From assembly GCF_040833965.1 (NCBI RefSeq), contig NZ_CP162142.1:682001-746000 (forward strand): a DNA stretch of 64,000 nucleotides, in the 5' to 3' direction. Below the pieces are notes generated by a model that did not search any database, had not been told where the DNA came from, and saw nothing but the letters and a program-made list of their open reading frames with translations. The translations under genes were made by a program, and so were the position numbers. The DNA comes from Leptospira sp. WS39.C2 (GTDB taxonomy: Bacteria > Spirochaetota > Leptospiria > Leptospirales > Leptospiraceae). Positions 8,985 to 17,299 of the stretch are shown one piece after another. The stretch's first letter is position 1, and every line of letters starts with the position of its first letter.

Positions 8985-10157
8985 TTGGTGCCAAAGTTAT
9001 ATTACTTAGACTCATTATTTGAGTACAAACTCCACACACCTCCACTCAATTTAGATTCCTCCATTAAGCGGAGGAATCGTTGTTTGGAGAAACTATTTTT
9101 TCCCATCACAAATGAAGAAGACTTTGTTCTTGTTGAAGAACTTCCTTCGGATGAATTGTATTCGCATTGGAAGAAGAAAGGTTTAACACCTGGCACTCCA
9201 ACACAAATTGGGACTTTGTTACAAGATGTAACACTAGTGGAATGGGGCAGGCGGCATGTTTGGGATGATGGTGAACTTGTTGTTGATCCCATCCAATTGG
9301 AAATGGCTCGGTATCTCAACTCTAAAGTCACTCAAATTGATTTCCGCAAAAACCATTCTCCGCTTCCTGCAAAGGTGATCACTTCCGAAGAACATCTGTT
9401 TACCGATTTAGAAGAAACTAAATTACCAGTGGTTTTAAAAAGTGAATATGGACTTGCTGGTCGTAATCATATCATTTTTAAATCTCCTTCTGATTCATGG
9501 AAACTTTCACAAGTGACCAAACGATTATTTGGTTTTCCTATAGTCTGTGAAGAATGGGTAGGGGGCAGTCGGTTTTATGATTTTTCAACTCTTTGGGATG
9601 TCAAAGCTGGCGAATTTTTTTACCAAACTTCGACAACAATGTGGATTGATCCCGATGGTGGATTTCGGGGAATTCGCATCGGAGGTTTGGAAAGTGAATA
9701 CCAAGTTTTGTTTTTACCGAAAGTTTATGATTTAGTAAAAAGTTTAAAGAATCTGATTCCTAAAGAATATACGGGTCCTTGTGCGATTGATGGATTTTTG
9801 TATTCAGAGGATGGAATCAGTATAGTCCAACCAGTATCAGAGTTTAATTTCCGTTATTCGATCGGTCGTATTTTATGGGAAGTCCGCAAAAAACGAAATG
9901 TGAAAATGGAAACAATAAGCGGGTTATTAGTATTACCATACCCAAAACAAGGAAAACTTAAGGAATGGGAAATCCTTGGGAAATTAGAAAATGAACTAAA
10001 CTCTGAATTGGTTTTACTCACACCTGTTAGAGACCTTGTTGGAAAAGCTTACCAAAATGCTGTTTTGTATTTTGAAACCACAGCAGACAAAGAATCCACT
10101 GTGGTTGAAACAATTTGGTCTACTTGGACCGACGGTAGTTTCGGTGAATCAGTTTAA
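8985..10157 (+). CDS. ATP-grasp-like protein
   Basis: 390 residues. The central region reads LPVVLKSEYGLAGRNHIIF (residues about 147-165), which resembles an ATP-grasp lysine plus glycine-rich loop. It is followed by CEEWV and, near residue 285, by IVQPVSEFNFRYS, which fits the E-x-N-x-R metal/phosphate motif. This suggests an ATP-dependent carboxylate-amine ligase of unknown substrate. The start is TTG (8985), directly after the upstream stop, or GTG at 8988; no clear ribosome site is seen, so translational coupling is likely. Its partner is the lysine-less DegT-family protein, so the pair may act in one pathway. The 3' end overlaps the convergent gene by 4 bases. Confidence 0.6.
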   Translation: MVPKLYYLDSLFEYKLHTPPLNLDSSIKRRNRCLEKLFFPITNEEDFVLVEELPSDELYSHWKKKGLTPGTPTQIGTLLQDVTLVEWGRRHVWDDGELVVDPIQLEMARYLNSKVTQIDFRKNHSPLPAKVITSEEHLFTDLEETKLPVVLKSEYGLAGRNHIIFKSPSDSWKLSQVTKRLFGFPIVCEEWVGGSRFYDFSTLWDVKAGEFFYQTSTTMWIDPDGGFRGIRIGGLESEYQVLFLPKVYDLVKSLKNLIPKEYTGPCAIDGFLYSEDGISIVQPVSEFNFRYSIGRILWEVRKKRNVKMETISGLLVLPYPKQGKLKEWEILGKLENELNSELVLLTPVRDLVGKAYQNAVLYFETTADKESTVVETIWSTWTDGSFGESV

Positions 10158-10942
10158 ACTTCGTCTCGATTGAGAATAAATTCGTGTTTCCCGTTGATTT
10201 CAATTGTAGGGTCGGTTGCGTTTCCTCTACGTTTGATTTCTAAAATATCTGTATTTGTTAGTGGTAAAGTTGCTTCTAAACTAACAATGACTTTGTCCCC
10301 TTTTTCTGTCCAAGTACATAACATTTTTGCTGTTTCATATCCCATTTCACAAGTTCCATCATTATGAAGTTGGATCCTTGCAATGTTAGATTTTGTTTTC
10401 CATTTGCCTATCGCCCAAGTGTTCTTAGGTGGAACTAAGGCAGATCCTGCTTGTTCTGAATCAAACATTACCTCAGCAATTGCTGTGTTTTCTGCATTGG
10501 TTCCTTTATATACTTCTTGGATCGTTAAGGAAATTTCTTTGGCACGGATTTCATTTTTAAATTCAACCACTTGTCTTGATAAAGAATCTTTTAGTGTAAC
10601 AATTTCTTCGTTTCCAGTTTCTGTAGTGACTTTCAATTTTTTAATCCGATTGTTAGCAGCCCAAAGTTTTGGATCACCAAACCCATTGTAAATAGAGATA
10701 GATCGAAAATTGATTGGTGTTTTAAATTTGAATTGGAGGGATTCTCCGACACCTTCCCCTTCCACTCCTTCCACCCAACTTGTTTTTAATTTTCCGTCCA
10801 TGGCAAATACGGGTATGTATTTTTTAGTTTTTGGTTGGAGTTGGCTTGTGGAAGTGATGGTAGGTGGATTTAATGATTCTGAAAAGAGTGGCAAACAAAT
10901 GCTTATGATGAGTAATGTGAATTTGGAATTACGAAGATTCAT
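10154..10942 (-). CDS. Secreted protein with discoidin-like (NADase-type glycan-binding) domain
   Basis: 262 residues with a signal peptide (FTLLIISICLPLFSES). Residues about 30-165 (STSQLQP..., FAMDGKLKTSWVEGVEGEG, then FRSISIYNGFGDP) match a galactose-binding-like jelly-roll domain that recurs in Leptospira secreted proteins, where the DGxxxTxW segment is a hallmark. The C-terminal 80 residues form a small beta domain with TYETAKMLCTW-like spacing (two Cys) reminiscent of lipocalin-type stress domains. Likely periplasmic or surface-exposed. The ligand cannot be read from the sequence. Confidence 0.65.
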   Translation of the reverse strand: MNLRNSKFTLLIISICLPLFSESLNPPTITSTSQLQPKTKKYIPVFAMDGKLKTSWVEGVEGEGVGESLQFKFKTPINFRSISIYNGFGDPKLWAANNRIKKLKVTTETGNEEIVTLKDSLSRQVVEFKNEIRAKEISLTIQEVYKGTNAENTAIAEVMFDSEQAGSALVPPKNTWAIGKWKTKSNIARIQLHNDGTCEMGYETAKMLCTWTEKGDKVIVSLEATLPLTNTDILEIKRRGNATDPTIEINGKHEFILNRDEV

Positions 10943-10993
10943 AAAGCAAAATCATAAGAATCTAATAGAATGGGCAAGTAGGAAATAAAATTT

Positions 10994-11317
10994 ATGGATT
11001 TTCAAATTGATTATGTGACAGTTTATTCCACTTTTCCTTCCAAAGAAGAAGCAAAAGCGATAACAAAGGTTCTTATTACTGAACATCTGGCGGCTTGCGC
11101 TAACCTATTGGACAAAATGGAATCGATTTATGTCTGGAACAATCAATTGGAGGAAACAAGTGAAGTAGTTTGTTTTTTAAAGACAACACTAGAAAAATCA
11201 GAAACATTGATGCAGAGGCTCAAAGAATTACACTCTTACGAAACACCCTGCATCTTAGTTTTGCCCATCCTTAACGGGGATAAGGGTTATTTGGATTGGA
11301 TTCGAAATTCTTTATAA
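10994..11317 (+). CDS. cutA: Divalent-cation tolerance protein CutA
   Basis: 107 residues, full length for the family. CutA is a small trimeric ferredoxin-like protein linked to copper/divalent metal tolerance. Typical segments are VTVYSTFPSKEEAKAI at the start, LAACANLLDKMESIYVWN (the conserved A-C-x-N and Y-x-W) in the middle, and ELHSYETPCILVLPI near the end. The 3' end overlaps the convergent GST gene by 31 bases. Confidence 0.93.
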   Translation: MDFQIDYVTVYSTFPSKEEAKAITKVLITEHLAACANLLDKMESIYVWNNQLEETSEVVCFLKTTLEKSETLMQRLKELHSYETPCILVLPILNGDKGYLDWIRNSL

Positions 11318-12024
11318 AATTCCCTAATTTTATCAAACAAAAATTCATATCCAAGTCCATTTCTCCATTCGAGAAATGTATCAGGCATTTTGACCGAAGT
11401 AAACCAAGGATAAGCGGGAGATTCTTTTGCCTCGGTTAACATACACATTAGGCTAGCGACTGTCAAATCTACTCTTCCAAAAGAGGATCCATTAAAAAAC
11501 TTTTTAGTTTTATAAACTTGGATAAGTTCTTTCGCACATTCATCTAGCGCGAGTTTTACGACTTCCAAATTTTTAGGATTAATTTTATACCTTCGTTTTA
11601 GAGATAATGCGATCAATTCGAAATTATCTGGTGGTCCGACGGAATCAGAAATTGTAACTGGAGAAAGCAAAAAAAGTTTTCCCACAATTTCTGGATAATC
11701 CAAAATAAAGTAATACAATAATGTCTGAAGGCTTTTGCCAATTTGGATGTCTATTTTCTCTTCCATTTGTTTTTCTTCGGCAGTAGATAGTTTTCCAAAT
11801 GCTTTTTCTTCAATAGAATCTAAAATAGCACCTGATCCTTGGATGACACCGGAATCAGATTCTAATACTGGGACATACAGTTCATTGACAATTGGTTTTA
11901 ATGTTTGGATGTGATGGCCAGGAACCATTGGATGTAACTGGTAAGGGTAGTTTGCTAAATCGAGCCCCCATCTTGCTTTTTCAGAAAAATGTGAAATGGG
12001 GAATGTGTATAACTTTGCACTCAT
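11287..12024 (-). CDS. Glutathione S-transferase family protein
   Basis: 245 residues. The N-terminal thioredoxin-like domain (residues 1-75) starts KLYTFPISHFSEKARWGLD, where the Ser of SHFSEKARW sits at the usual catalytic Ser/Cys position. It continues to VPVLESDSGVIQGSGAI, the conserved cis-Pro plus ES-type glutathione-binding turn. The remainder is the all-helical C-terminal domain with FFNGSSFGRVDLTVASL, the typical N-capping box. Probably a cytoplasmic detoxification enzyme. Substrate unknown. Confidence 0.8.
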   Translation of the reverse strand: MSAKLYTFPISHFSEKARWGLDLANYPYQLHPMVPGHHIQTLKPIVNELYVPVLESDSGVIQGSGAILDSIEEKAFGKLSTAEEKQMEEKIDIQIGKSLQTLLYYFILDYPEIVGKLFLLSPVTISDSVGPPDNFELIALSLKRRYKINPKNLEVVKLALDECAKELIQVYKTKKFFNGSSFGRVDLTVASLMCMLTEAKESPAYPWFTSVKMPDTFLEWRNGLGYEFLFDKIREFYKEFRIQSK

Positions 12025-12124
12025 CTGTCGACTTTCATAAAAAATAATTCTTTATGCAACAATGTTTTTCAGATTGAAAATAGATTGTCGAATCAGTTCT
12101 TTCGTTTAATATGATTCCATCTTT

Positions 12125-13330
12125 ATGAGATTTCGGTTAATTTTGACAATAGGTTTGTTACCATTTGGTTTGTTATACGCCAATGAACCGCTTTCCTATT
12201 GTTCTATGAACCGAGTTTGTGTGGACTTCGTACCGAATCATAAAGGAGTAGATGTTTTTTTTCAGAACAAAATTGCAACAAAATCAACAGAAACTTCTCT
12301 ATATGTAAATGCAATATTGAAAAACATGAAGAGTAACAAATCACTTCCCTTAGTGACGATCCTAAAAGGAAAAAAAAGGATCAAATTGTTTCAGTTAAAA
12401 CCAATTCAAACGCGGAAAAAAGTATCTTATAAAATTCAATACAAATGGATTTTAGGAAATTATAATGTTTCACATAATTCAAGTTATATATATGAATTAC
12501 CATTTGACACAAAGTTGAAAATTAGAATTTTCCAAGGGTATCATGGCCAAAAAAGCCATTCAGGAGACAATCGGTTTTCACTAGATTTTGGATTAAAAGA
12601 AGATGATTTGATCACTGCGGCAAGGTCTGGAATTGTCATCGATACCGAAGAAAAAAACAATGAAGGTGGTTTTGATCCCAAATATAAACAATCGGCAAAT
12701 TTTGTTAAAATCCTTCATGATGATGGCACGATTGCAGAATATGCACATCTTCGTTATATGGGGGTGGCCGTTAAACGGGGACAGTTTGTGGAGGTTGGAA
12801 CTTTTCTTGGATATGCGGGCAGTACCGGGTTTAGTGAAGGTCCTCATCTCCATTTTGAAGTATACCATCCCACAAAATCACTTCGTAAAAAAACACTTCC
12901 AACAAAATTTCGGACGCAATATACAGAAGGAGAATACCTCACAGAAGGATCACTTGTTTGGCGAAGAGAATCGAATGTTCCTATTGAAAAAAAAATTGTT
13001 GATGTAGATGAAATTCATTTGTGTGATCACACCCCATCATTGGGAAAACTTGACTGCAACTTATCTGCATTTTCTAAATTGTCACCAATCAATATTTCAA
13101 TTCCTGTCCTAAAACCAGATGTTTATAATTTCCAGGTGAATTTGCGTAAAAAAGATAGTAACATAGTTTACGAATATAGTTGGGATTCTAATAAAGAAGA
13201 TTGGGTTACTTCCTTTTTGATTCCCATCCAAGATTTTCAAGAACCTGTCGAGGGTGAATGGATTCTGAGTGTAATAGCAAATCATTCACACCAAAAGAAG
13301 ATGGAATTCCAGATAACGAGTTTAAAGTGA
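12125..13330 (+). CDS. Secreted M23-family metallopeptidase (first of tandem pair)
   Basis: 401 residues with a clear signal peptide (FRLILTIGLLPFGLLYA, cleavage before NEPLSYC). The LytM/M23 domain (about 140-270) holds the zinc ligands: His and Asp of SHSGDNRFSLDF, then YAHLRYMG and GPHLHFEV. Flanking segments are beta-rich. Expected to cut peptidoglycan cross-links in the periplasm or outside the cell; with ligands intact it should be active. The stop overlaps the GTG of the next gene (GTGA), which encodes a paralogue. Confidence 0.88.
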   Translation: MRFRLILTIGLLPFGLLYANEPLSYCSMNRVCVDFVPNHKGVDVFFQNKIATKSTETSLYVNAILKNMKSNKSLPLVTILKGKKRIKLFQLKPIQTRKKVSYKIQYKWILGNYNVSHNSSYIYELPFDTKLKIRIFQGYHGQKSHSGDNRFSLDFGLKEDDLITAARSGIVIDTEEKNNEGGFDPKYKQSANFVKILHDDGTIAEYAHLRYMGVAVKRGQFVEVGTFLGYAGSTGFSEGPHLHFEVYHPTKSLRKKTLPTKFRTQYTEGEYLTEGSLVWRRESNVPIEKKIVDVDEIHLCDHTPSLGKLDCNLSAFSKLSPINISIPVLKPDVYNFQVNLRKKDSNIVYEYSWDSNKEDWVTSFLIPIQDFQEPVEGEWILSVIANHSHQKKMEFQITSLK

Positions 13331-14529
13331 AAAAATTAGTCCTCTTTTTATGTTTCATCAGTTTTCAGATTTCGGCTTCGCCCGTCAGAGAAGTAGAAGA
13401 GCTCTGCATAGTTGAAAATACATGTACAATCCTCGTTCCTATTGAAAATGGTTATGAGTTGTATTTGAAAAATAAAGATCCTAATCTTGACATCATCAAA
13501 TCAGTAGAGGTTAATATTTCTGTTAAAAATTTAACCACTGATTATACATTTCCTAGATACCTTGTATTACGAGGTAGTGATCCTGTTTTGATAACAAAGC
13601 TTAAAATAGGCGATACTTCCAAAACTTTTTTTTATTCCTATTCCATGACGGTCAATTTGGGTGATTGGGATGCCAAACATGATGACACGTATACTTATTC
13701 TCTCCCGTTTCCCGATGGTATACGAGCAAGGGTAGGGCAAGGATATGAAGGTAATTTTACACATACAGGTCCATTGAAATATTCGATCGATTTTTCTTTA
13801 CCGATTGGAACTCCAATCCATGCGGCTCGGAAAGGGTTAGTTGTGTCCCTCATGAATCAATATTCAGAAGGTGGAGTTAGAAAAGATTTATTATCAAAAG
13901 CAAACTACATTATGATCCAACACGATGATGGAACCATTGCAAATTATGCTCATCTAAAAAAAGAGGGAGTCGTTGTAAGTGTTGGTCAATATGTGGAAGA
14001 AGGCCAATTGATAGGTTATTCAGGTAACACTGGTTTTACGCAAGGTCCTCATCTGCATTTTGAAGTTCATAAACCTACGAAAGATTCGAATATTATGACT
14101 TTGCCTACTTATTTTCGAACTCAATATTCAAATCGAGAGTCATTGACACAATCTTATTTGTATTGGCAACCACGAAAAGGGATAGATCCCCCCAAATCAG
14201 ATCTTTTAGAAGAAGATATTATACTTTGTAAATTAAACAAAAAAGATGTACTAATCCAATGTAAAAGTTCGAATTTTCGATTGGGTGATCGTTATGCAAT
14301 TCAATTGGAATATGTAAAACCTTCTAAAAAACGAATTGAACTTTTCCTTACAATCGAAAGTAATCTTGTCGAGCCATATTATTTACAATGGATCACCGAA
14401 AAAGAAACGGCAGTTGAAATGCGTTATTTTAAAATTCCAAAAATTCCCCAATTTATCGGGAAATGGAAAATGGTGCTCAAGGTAGATGGTGAAGAAAAAA
14501 AGATATTTTTTTTCCAAGTAGATGCATAA
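13327..14529 (+). CDS. Secreted M23-family metallopeptidase (second of tandem pair)
   Basis: 400 residues from the GTG at 13327, which overlaps the upstream stop by 4 bases and opens a signal peptide (KKLVLFLCFISFQISAS). A longer in-frame start at 13258 would put 23 hydrophilic residues before it and is unlikely. It matches the upstream protein end to end: mature N-terminus with CIVENTCTI, catalytic SIDFSLPIGTPIHAA, NYAHLKKEG and GPHLHFEVHKPTK. Both share the downstream FRTQYxxxExLT segment. This is a tandem duplicate, well diverged, and likely secreted. Confidence 0.88.
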   Translation: MKKLVLFLCFISFQISASPVREVEELCIVENTCTILVPIENGYELYLKNKDPNLDIIKSVEVNISVKNLTTDYTFPRYLVLRGSDPVLITKLKIGDTSKTFFYSYSMTVNLGDWDAKHDDTYTYSLPFPDGIRARVGQGYEGNFTHTGPLKYSIDFSLPIGTPIHAARKGLVVSLMNQYSEGGVRKDLLSKANYIMIQHDDGTIANYAHLKKEGVVVSVGQYVEEGQLIGYSGNTGFTQGPHLHFEVHKPTKDSNIMTLPTYFRTQYSNRESLTQSYLYWQPRKGIDPPKSDLLEEDIILCKLNKKDVLIQCKSSNFRLGDRYAIQLEYVKPSKKRIELFLTIESNLVEPYYLQWITEKETAVEMRYFKIPKIPQFIGKWKMVLKVDGEEKKIFFFQVDA

Positions 14530-14533
14530 TCGT

Positions 14534-14562
14534 TTGACAAGCAAATGTATGTATAGTAGTAT
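14534..14562 (+). promoter_or_regulatory. Candidate sigma70 promoter
   Basis: A perfect -35 TTGACA (14534-14539) and TAGTAT (14557-14562, 4 of 6 matches) are 17 bases apart, just after the M23 gene stop. A transcript would start near 14570 and meet a strong terminator about 30 bases later. Confidence 0.4.
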
Positions 14563-14579
14563 GTCTATGGGCTTTCCAA

Positions 14580-14624
14580 GACCATTTGGTCGTACTGTGG
14601 GGGTGAAAACCCCCTTCTTTTTTC
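14580..14624 (+). terminator. Strong rho-independent terminator with a preceding small hairpin
   Basis: GGGGGT-GAAA-ACCCCC (14599-14614) is a perfect 6-bp stem with a tetraloop, followed by TTCTTTTTTC. A small hairpin GACC-ATTT-GGTC (14580-14591) precedes it. It terminates the M23 pair. Because a candidate promoter lies just upstream, it could also end a short RNA. Confidence 0.85.
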
Positions 14625-14691
14625 ATTTTCCTATATAAGAAACAACTTCCCTCTCATCACACCTGCAGATTCCTTTACATTTGGTAGGAAT

Positions 14692-15066
14692 ATGGACGAA
14701 TCACTGAATGTTCTCGGCAGACCACTTTTGCCTTGTTCTACAAATCCGTTAACTGGATTTTTTAGAGATGGGTGTTGTAATACTTCGGACGAGGATTTTG
14801 GTTCTCATACTGTTTGTGTTTTAGCAACTGAAGATTTTTTGTTATCACAAAAAGAATCAGGGAATGATCTTATCACTCCCTGGCCTGAATATGCATTCCC
14901 AGGTGTGAAACCTGGTGAACGTTGGTGTTTGTGTGCTTCTCGTTGGTTAGAAGCTTACCGTAATGGGTTTGCTCCAAAAGTATATTTAGAGTCAACTCAC
15001 AAACGCGCGTTAGAAATTATACCATTGGAACTTCTAGAGAGATTTGCTGTAGAACCAATCGATTAA
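14692..15066 (+). CDS. DUF2237 family protein
   Basis: 124 residues, full length for the family. The conserved features are NVLGRPLLPCSTNPLTGFFRDGCC (residues 6-29, with the Cys-Cys pair; split as NVLGRPLLPCS and TNPLTGFFRDGCC), DFGSHTVCV, and PGVKPGERWCLCASRW. The many conserved Cys and Gly suggest a compact, possibly metal-binding protein, but no function is established. GGTAGGAAT provides the ribosome site. It overlaps the convergent phospholipase-like gene by 4 bases. Confidence 0.85.
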   Translation: MDESLNVLGRPLLPCSTNPLTGFFRDGCCNTSDEDFGSHTVCVLATEDFLLSQKESGNDLITPWPEYAFPGVKPGERWCLCASRWLEAYRNGFAPKVYLESTHKRALEIIPLELLERFAVEPID

Positions 15067-16319
15067 TTCTTAATCGTTAGTGCATCCAAATAAGCTCTTG
15101 TATGTTTGGATGTATTTTTGAGTAGGGAAGCTAATATGGTATGAATGGGATGAGTTTCTTCATACAATTTTTCATATTTCAAAATGTTTAGATTCTCCAA
15201 TTGTTCATCGGTTGGTTCTCCTGCATCATAAGCTTCCTTACAAACATTGACTCTTAAATCATCTAAACTTTTCCATAAAATCATTTCATTTGGTTCTAAA
15301 TTTATGATGGATGTGACAACTGGGTGTTTCCAGTTTTTGTTTAGAATCAAATCTTTGATGAGGTAATATTGATATTCTTCGATTAATGTATGACGGCCTG
15401 AAACAAATTGGATCATATTGTCTTTTGGTGTTTGGTAGCCAACGATTGAAACCAATTGCACTCCAATCTGTTTTGAGGCGCTAACCCGAGGTAAAACAGA
15501 TGAATGGTAAGGTTGTGTAAGGTCTTGGATATAATGTAATGCCCAGCCTGCAAATCGATATCCCCAATATGGATGGCCTTTGCGAAATGCTAATTTTGAT
15601 AACTCTGTAAATTGATGGATTCTAAGTTCGGGGTAAGTGCGTTTTAAAAATCCTGCAAGGGTAAAAATGATTTTGGGTTCGTAAAAAAATCCCATGTGAA
15701 AAGGCGCTTGTGATGAGAATTCAACTGCAGGATTTCCAAATGGTTGGGGACCAAAACCATAAACTTTACTCACCTCGCTTGTGTTATCCTCAAACAAATG
15801 TAAATCTAAGTCATAATCTGGTTCATCTGTTGCAGAAACCAAAACTTCATCAGCACCAATCATTTGACCTTCTTGGAGAGATAAAAAGGTTTCATTTGTC
15901 AATTTTCCTTTTTCATGTAAAGTTGTTAGTTGGTCTAGTGGAATGGTTTTGCCATTCTTTTTTGGTACTGATTGTATATACAAAGCTGCTTTATGTTTTG
16001 GATTCACACGTAATGCTTTATAAAATTTTGTAACAATTTCTGGATCATTGGAAGAGGATAAAAACTGTAATTCCTCTTTGGTTTTTGTTAAATGAGGGAG
16101 TTTTGTAAGAGCCCAATTTTCAGAGAGGGAAATTGTCTCTTGGATCGAATCTTTCTCTTTGGTTAAAAATGATTTTAAGGATTCTACTTTTACCATTGGT
16201 GTCTTTTGATTTTTCCAATGATCTTTTAATATCAGATAGGTGATTCCTGCATGATTGTTCCAAGCAAAACTTGGAATTGAAAATAATAATATCGTTACAA
16301 AGAAGATTTGTTTTTTCAT
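15063..16319 (-). CDS. Secreted zinc-dependent phospholipase C / S1-P1-like protein
   Basis: 418 residues. The signal peptide (QIFFVTILLFSIPSFA) ends directly before WNNHAG, so cleavage would expose Trp20. In zinc phospholipases C and P1 nucleases the mature N-terminal Trp is a zinc ligand. A second signature, GWALHYIQDLTQPYHSS, carries the H-x3-D and H ligands. This fits a zinc hydrolase acting on phospholipids or nucleic acid phosphodiesters. The length exceeds Bacillus PLC (about 245 mature residues) because of inserts around 60-200. It is 6 bases downstream of the SH3b-protein gene and probably co-transcribed with it. Confidence 0.72.
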   Translation of the reverse strand: MKKQIFFVTILLFSIPSFAWNNHAGITYLILKDHWKNQKTPMVKVESLKSFLTKEKDSIQETISLSENWALTKLPHLTKTKEELQFLSSSNDPEIVTKFYKALRVNPKHKAALYIQSVPKKNGKTIPLDQLTTLHEKGKLTNETFLSLQEGQMIGADEVLVSATDEPDYDLDLHLFEDNTSEVSKVYGFGPQPFGNPAVEFSSQAPFHMGFFYEPKIIFTLAGFLKRTYPELRIHQFTELSKLAFRKGHPYWGYRFAGWALHYIQDLTQPYHSSVLPRVSASKQIGVQLVSIVGYQTPKDNMIQFVSGRHTLIEEYQYYLIKDLILNKNWKHPVVTSIINLEPNEMILWKSLDDLRVNVCKEAYDAGEPTDEQLENLNILKYEKLYEETHPIHTILASLLKNTSKHTRAYLDALTIKN

Positions 16320-16325
16320 TAGTCT

Positions 16326-17165
16326 TTATTTTTCCTTTTTTTGAAACTGAATCCCATTCCACAAGTATTCTGTTTGGTAATAATCATGTTGGTTGGGTTC
16401 ATCTACATCAAAGTGATGTGTCACTTCGATGATTATATTTTCTTTTCCTTTTACCATTTTTCGTGCTAATTTTTTATCTTCTGGTAAAGTTTCCATGGGA
16501 AATACTAACCATGTTTCTGCACAAGAAGGAGGGTCACAGGCTCCAGGATTCCAAGAGAATTGTGGTGTAATTTTCAAATCATGATTTAAAGTGAATAATT
16601 GTTCATTTGAATAACCATACTCAATTTCCGAAAAGATTAAAAATTTGATAGCAAATAATGTATGAGGGCTCGGTGAAAAAAGTTTTCCATCATAAATGTT
16701 ATGATCCCAGGTTTCGTTACTTATCGGTCCAACTTCCAAGCTAGTTTGGCTCAAAAGTTTTGAATCCTGAATGATTTTTAATTCTAATCTTTTGGTTTTG
16801 ATTCCTAAATTTTTACATAACACAGTGTAATTGTTCAGTGAAAACGAATAATCAGAAATCAAACCACCCCAAAGATAACCGATATCTTCACCAACTTGGA
16901 TTTTGTACCAATATTCTTTAACTGAATTCTGTTCTAAAATTTGGTTCGTTTTTGTTAGGATTTTGATGGAACTTCCTAATGAAAGTTTTTTGATTATCTT
17001 TCCATTTAAATTGCCTGAGTCTCTAACGTTGACATTTTCACCAAATATATGATAGGTGGAGCCAACATTTTTCTCTGCAATGTAATCGTCCCAATGGTTT
17101 TGTGCGAAAATAGGGAAAACCAGACAAAACATTAATATGGAAAAAGATATTTTGTAACCCGACAT
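16326..17165 (-). CDS. Secreted protein with SH3b domain
   Basis: 279 residues with a signal peptide (ISFSILMFCLVFPIFA). Residues about 40-110 form a bacterial SH3-like domain: GENVNVRDSGNLNGKIIKKL, then YWYKIQVGEDIGYLWGGLI. The remaining 160 residues are beta-rich with GACDPPSCAETW (two Cys) and no recognised family. SH3b domains usually bind cell-wall peptides. The phospholipase-like gene follows after 6 bases on the same strand, suggesting joint expression of two exported proteins. Confidence 0.65.
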   Translation of the reverse strand: MSGYKISFSILMFCLVFPIFAQNHWDDYIAEKNVGSTYHIFGENVNVRDSGNLNGKIIKKLSLGSSIKILTKTNQILEQNSVKEYWYKIQVGEDIGYLWGGLISDYSFSLNNYTVLCKNLGIKTKRLELKIIQDSKLLSQTSLEVGPISNETWDHNIYDGKLFSPSPHTLFAIKFLIFSEIEYGYSNEQLFTLNHDLKITPQFSWNPGACDPPSCAETWLVFPMETLPEDKKLARKMVKGKENIIIEVTHHFDVDEPNQHDYYQTEYLWNGIQFQKKEK

Positions 17166-17299
17166 AGTGTAAGCATGAGGGAAGTTTGTGGAACGAGTCG
17201 ATCTCTTTTCGAAGGGAAGGGTATTTTTCTGAATCTGGCAAGTCGATACTATAAGAGAGGTTTCTTTGGAGAAACAATTTCAAATCATTTGGACAGATC

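Noticed and set aside
13258..13326. Upstream start for the second M23 gene
   Set aside because: It would place a hydrophilic stretch before the signal peptide and overlap the first gene by 73 bases; the GTG at 13327 gives the usual coupled start.
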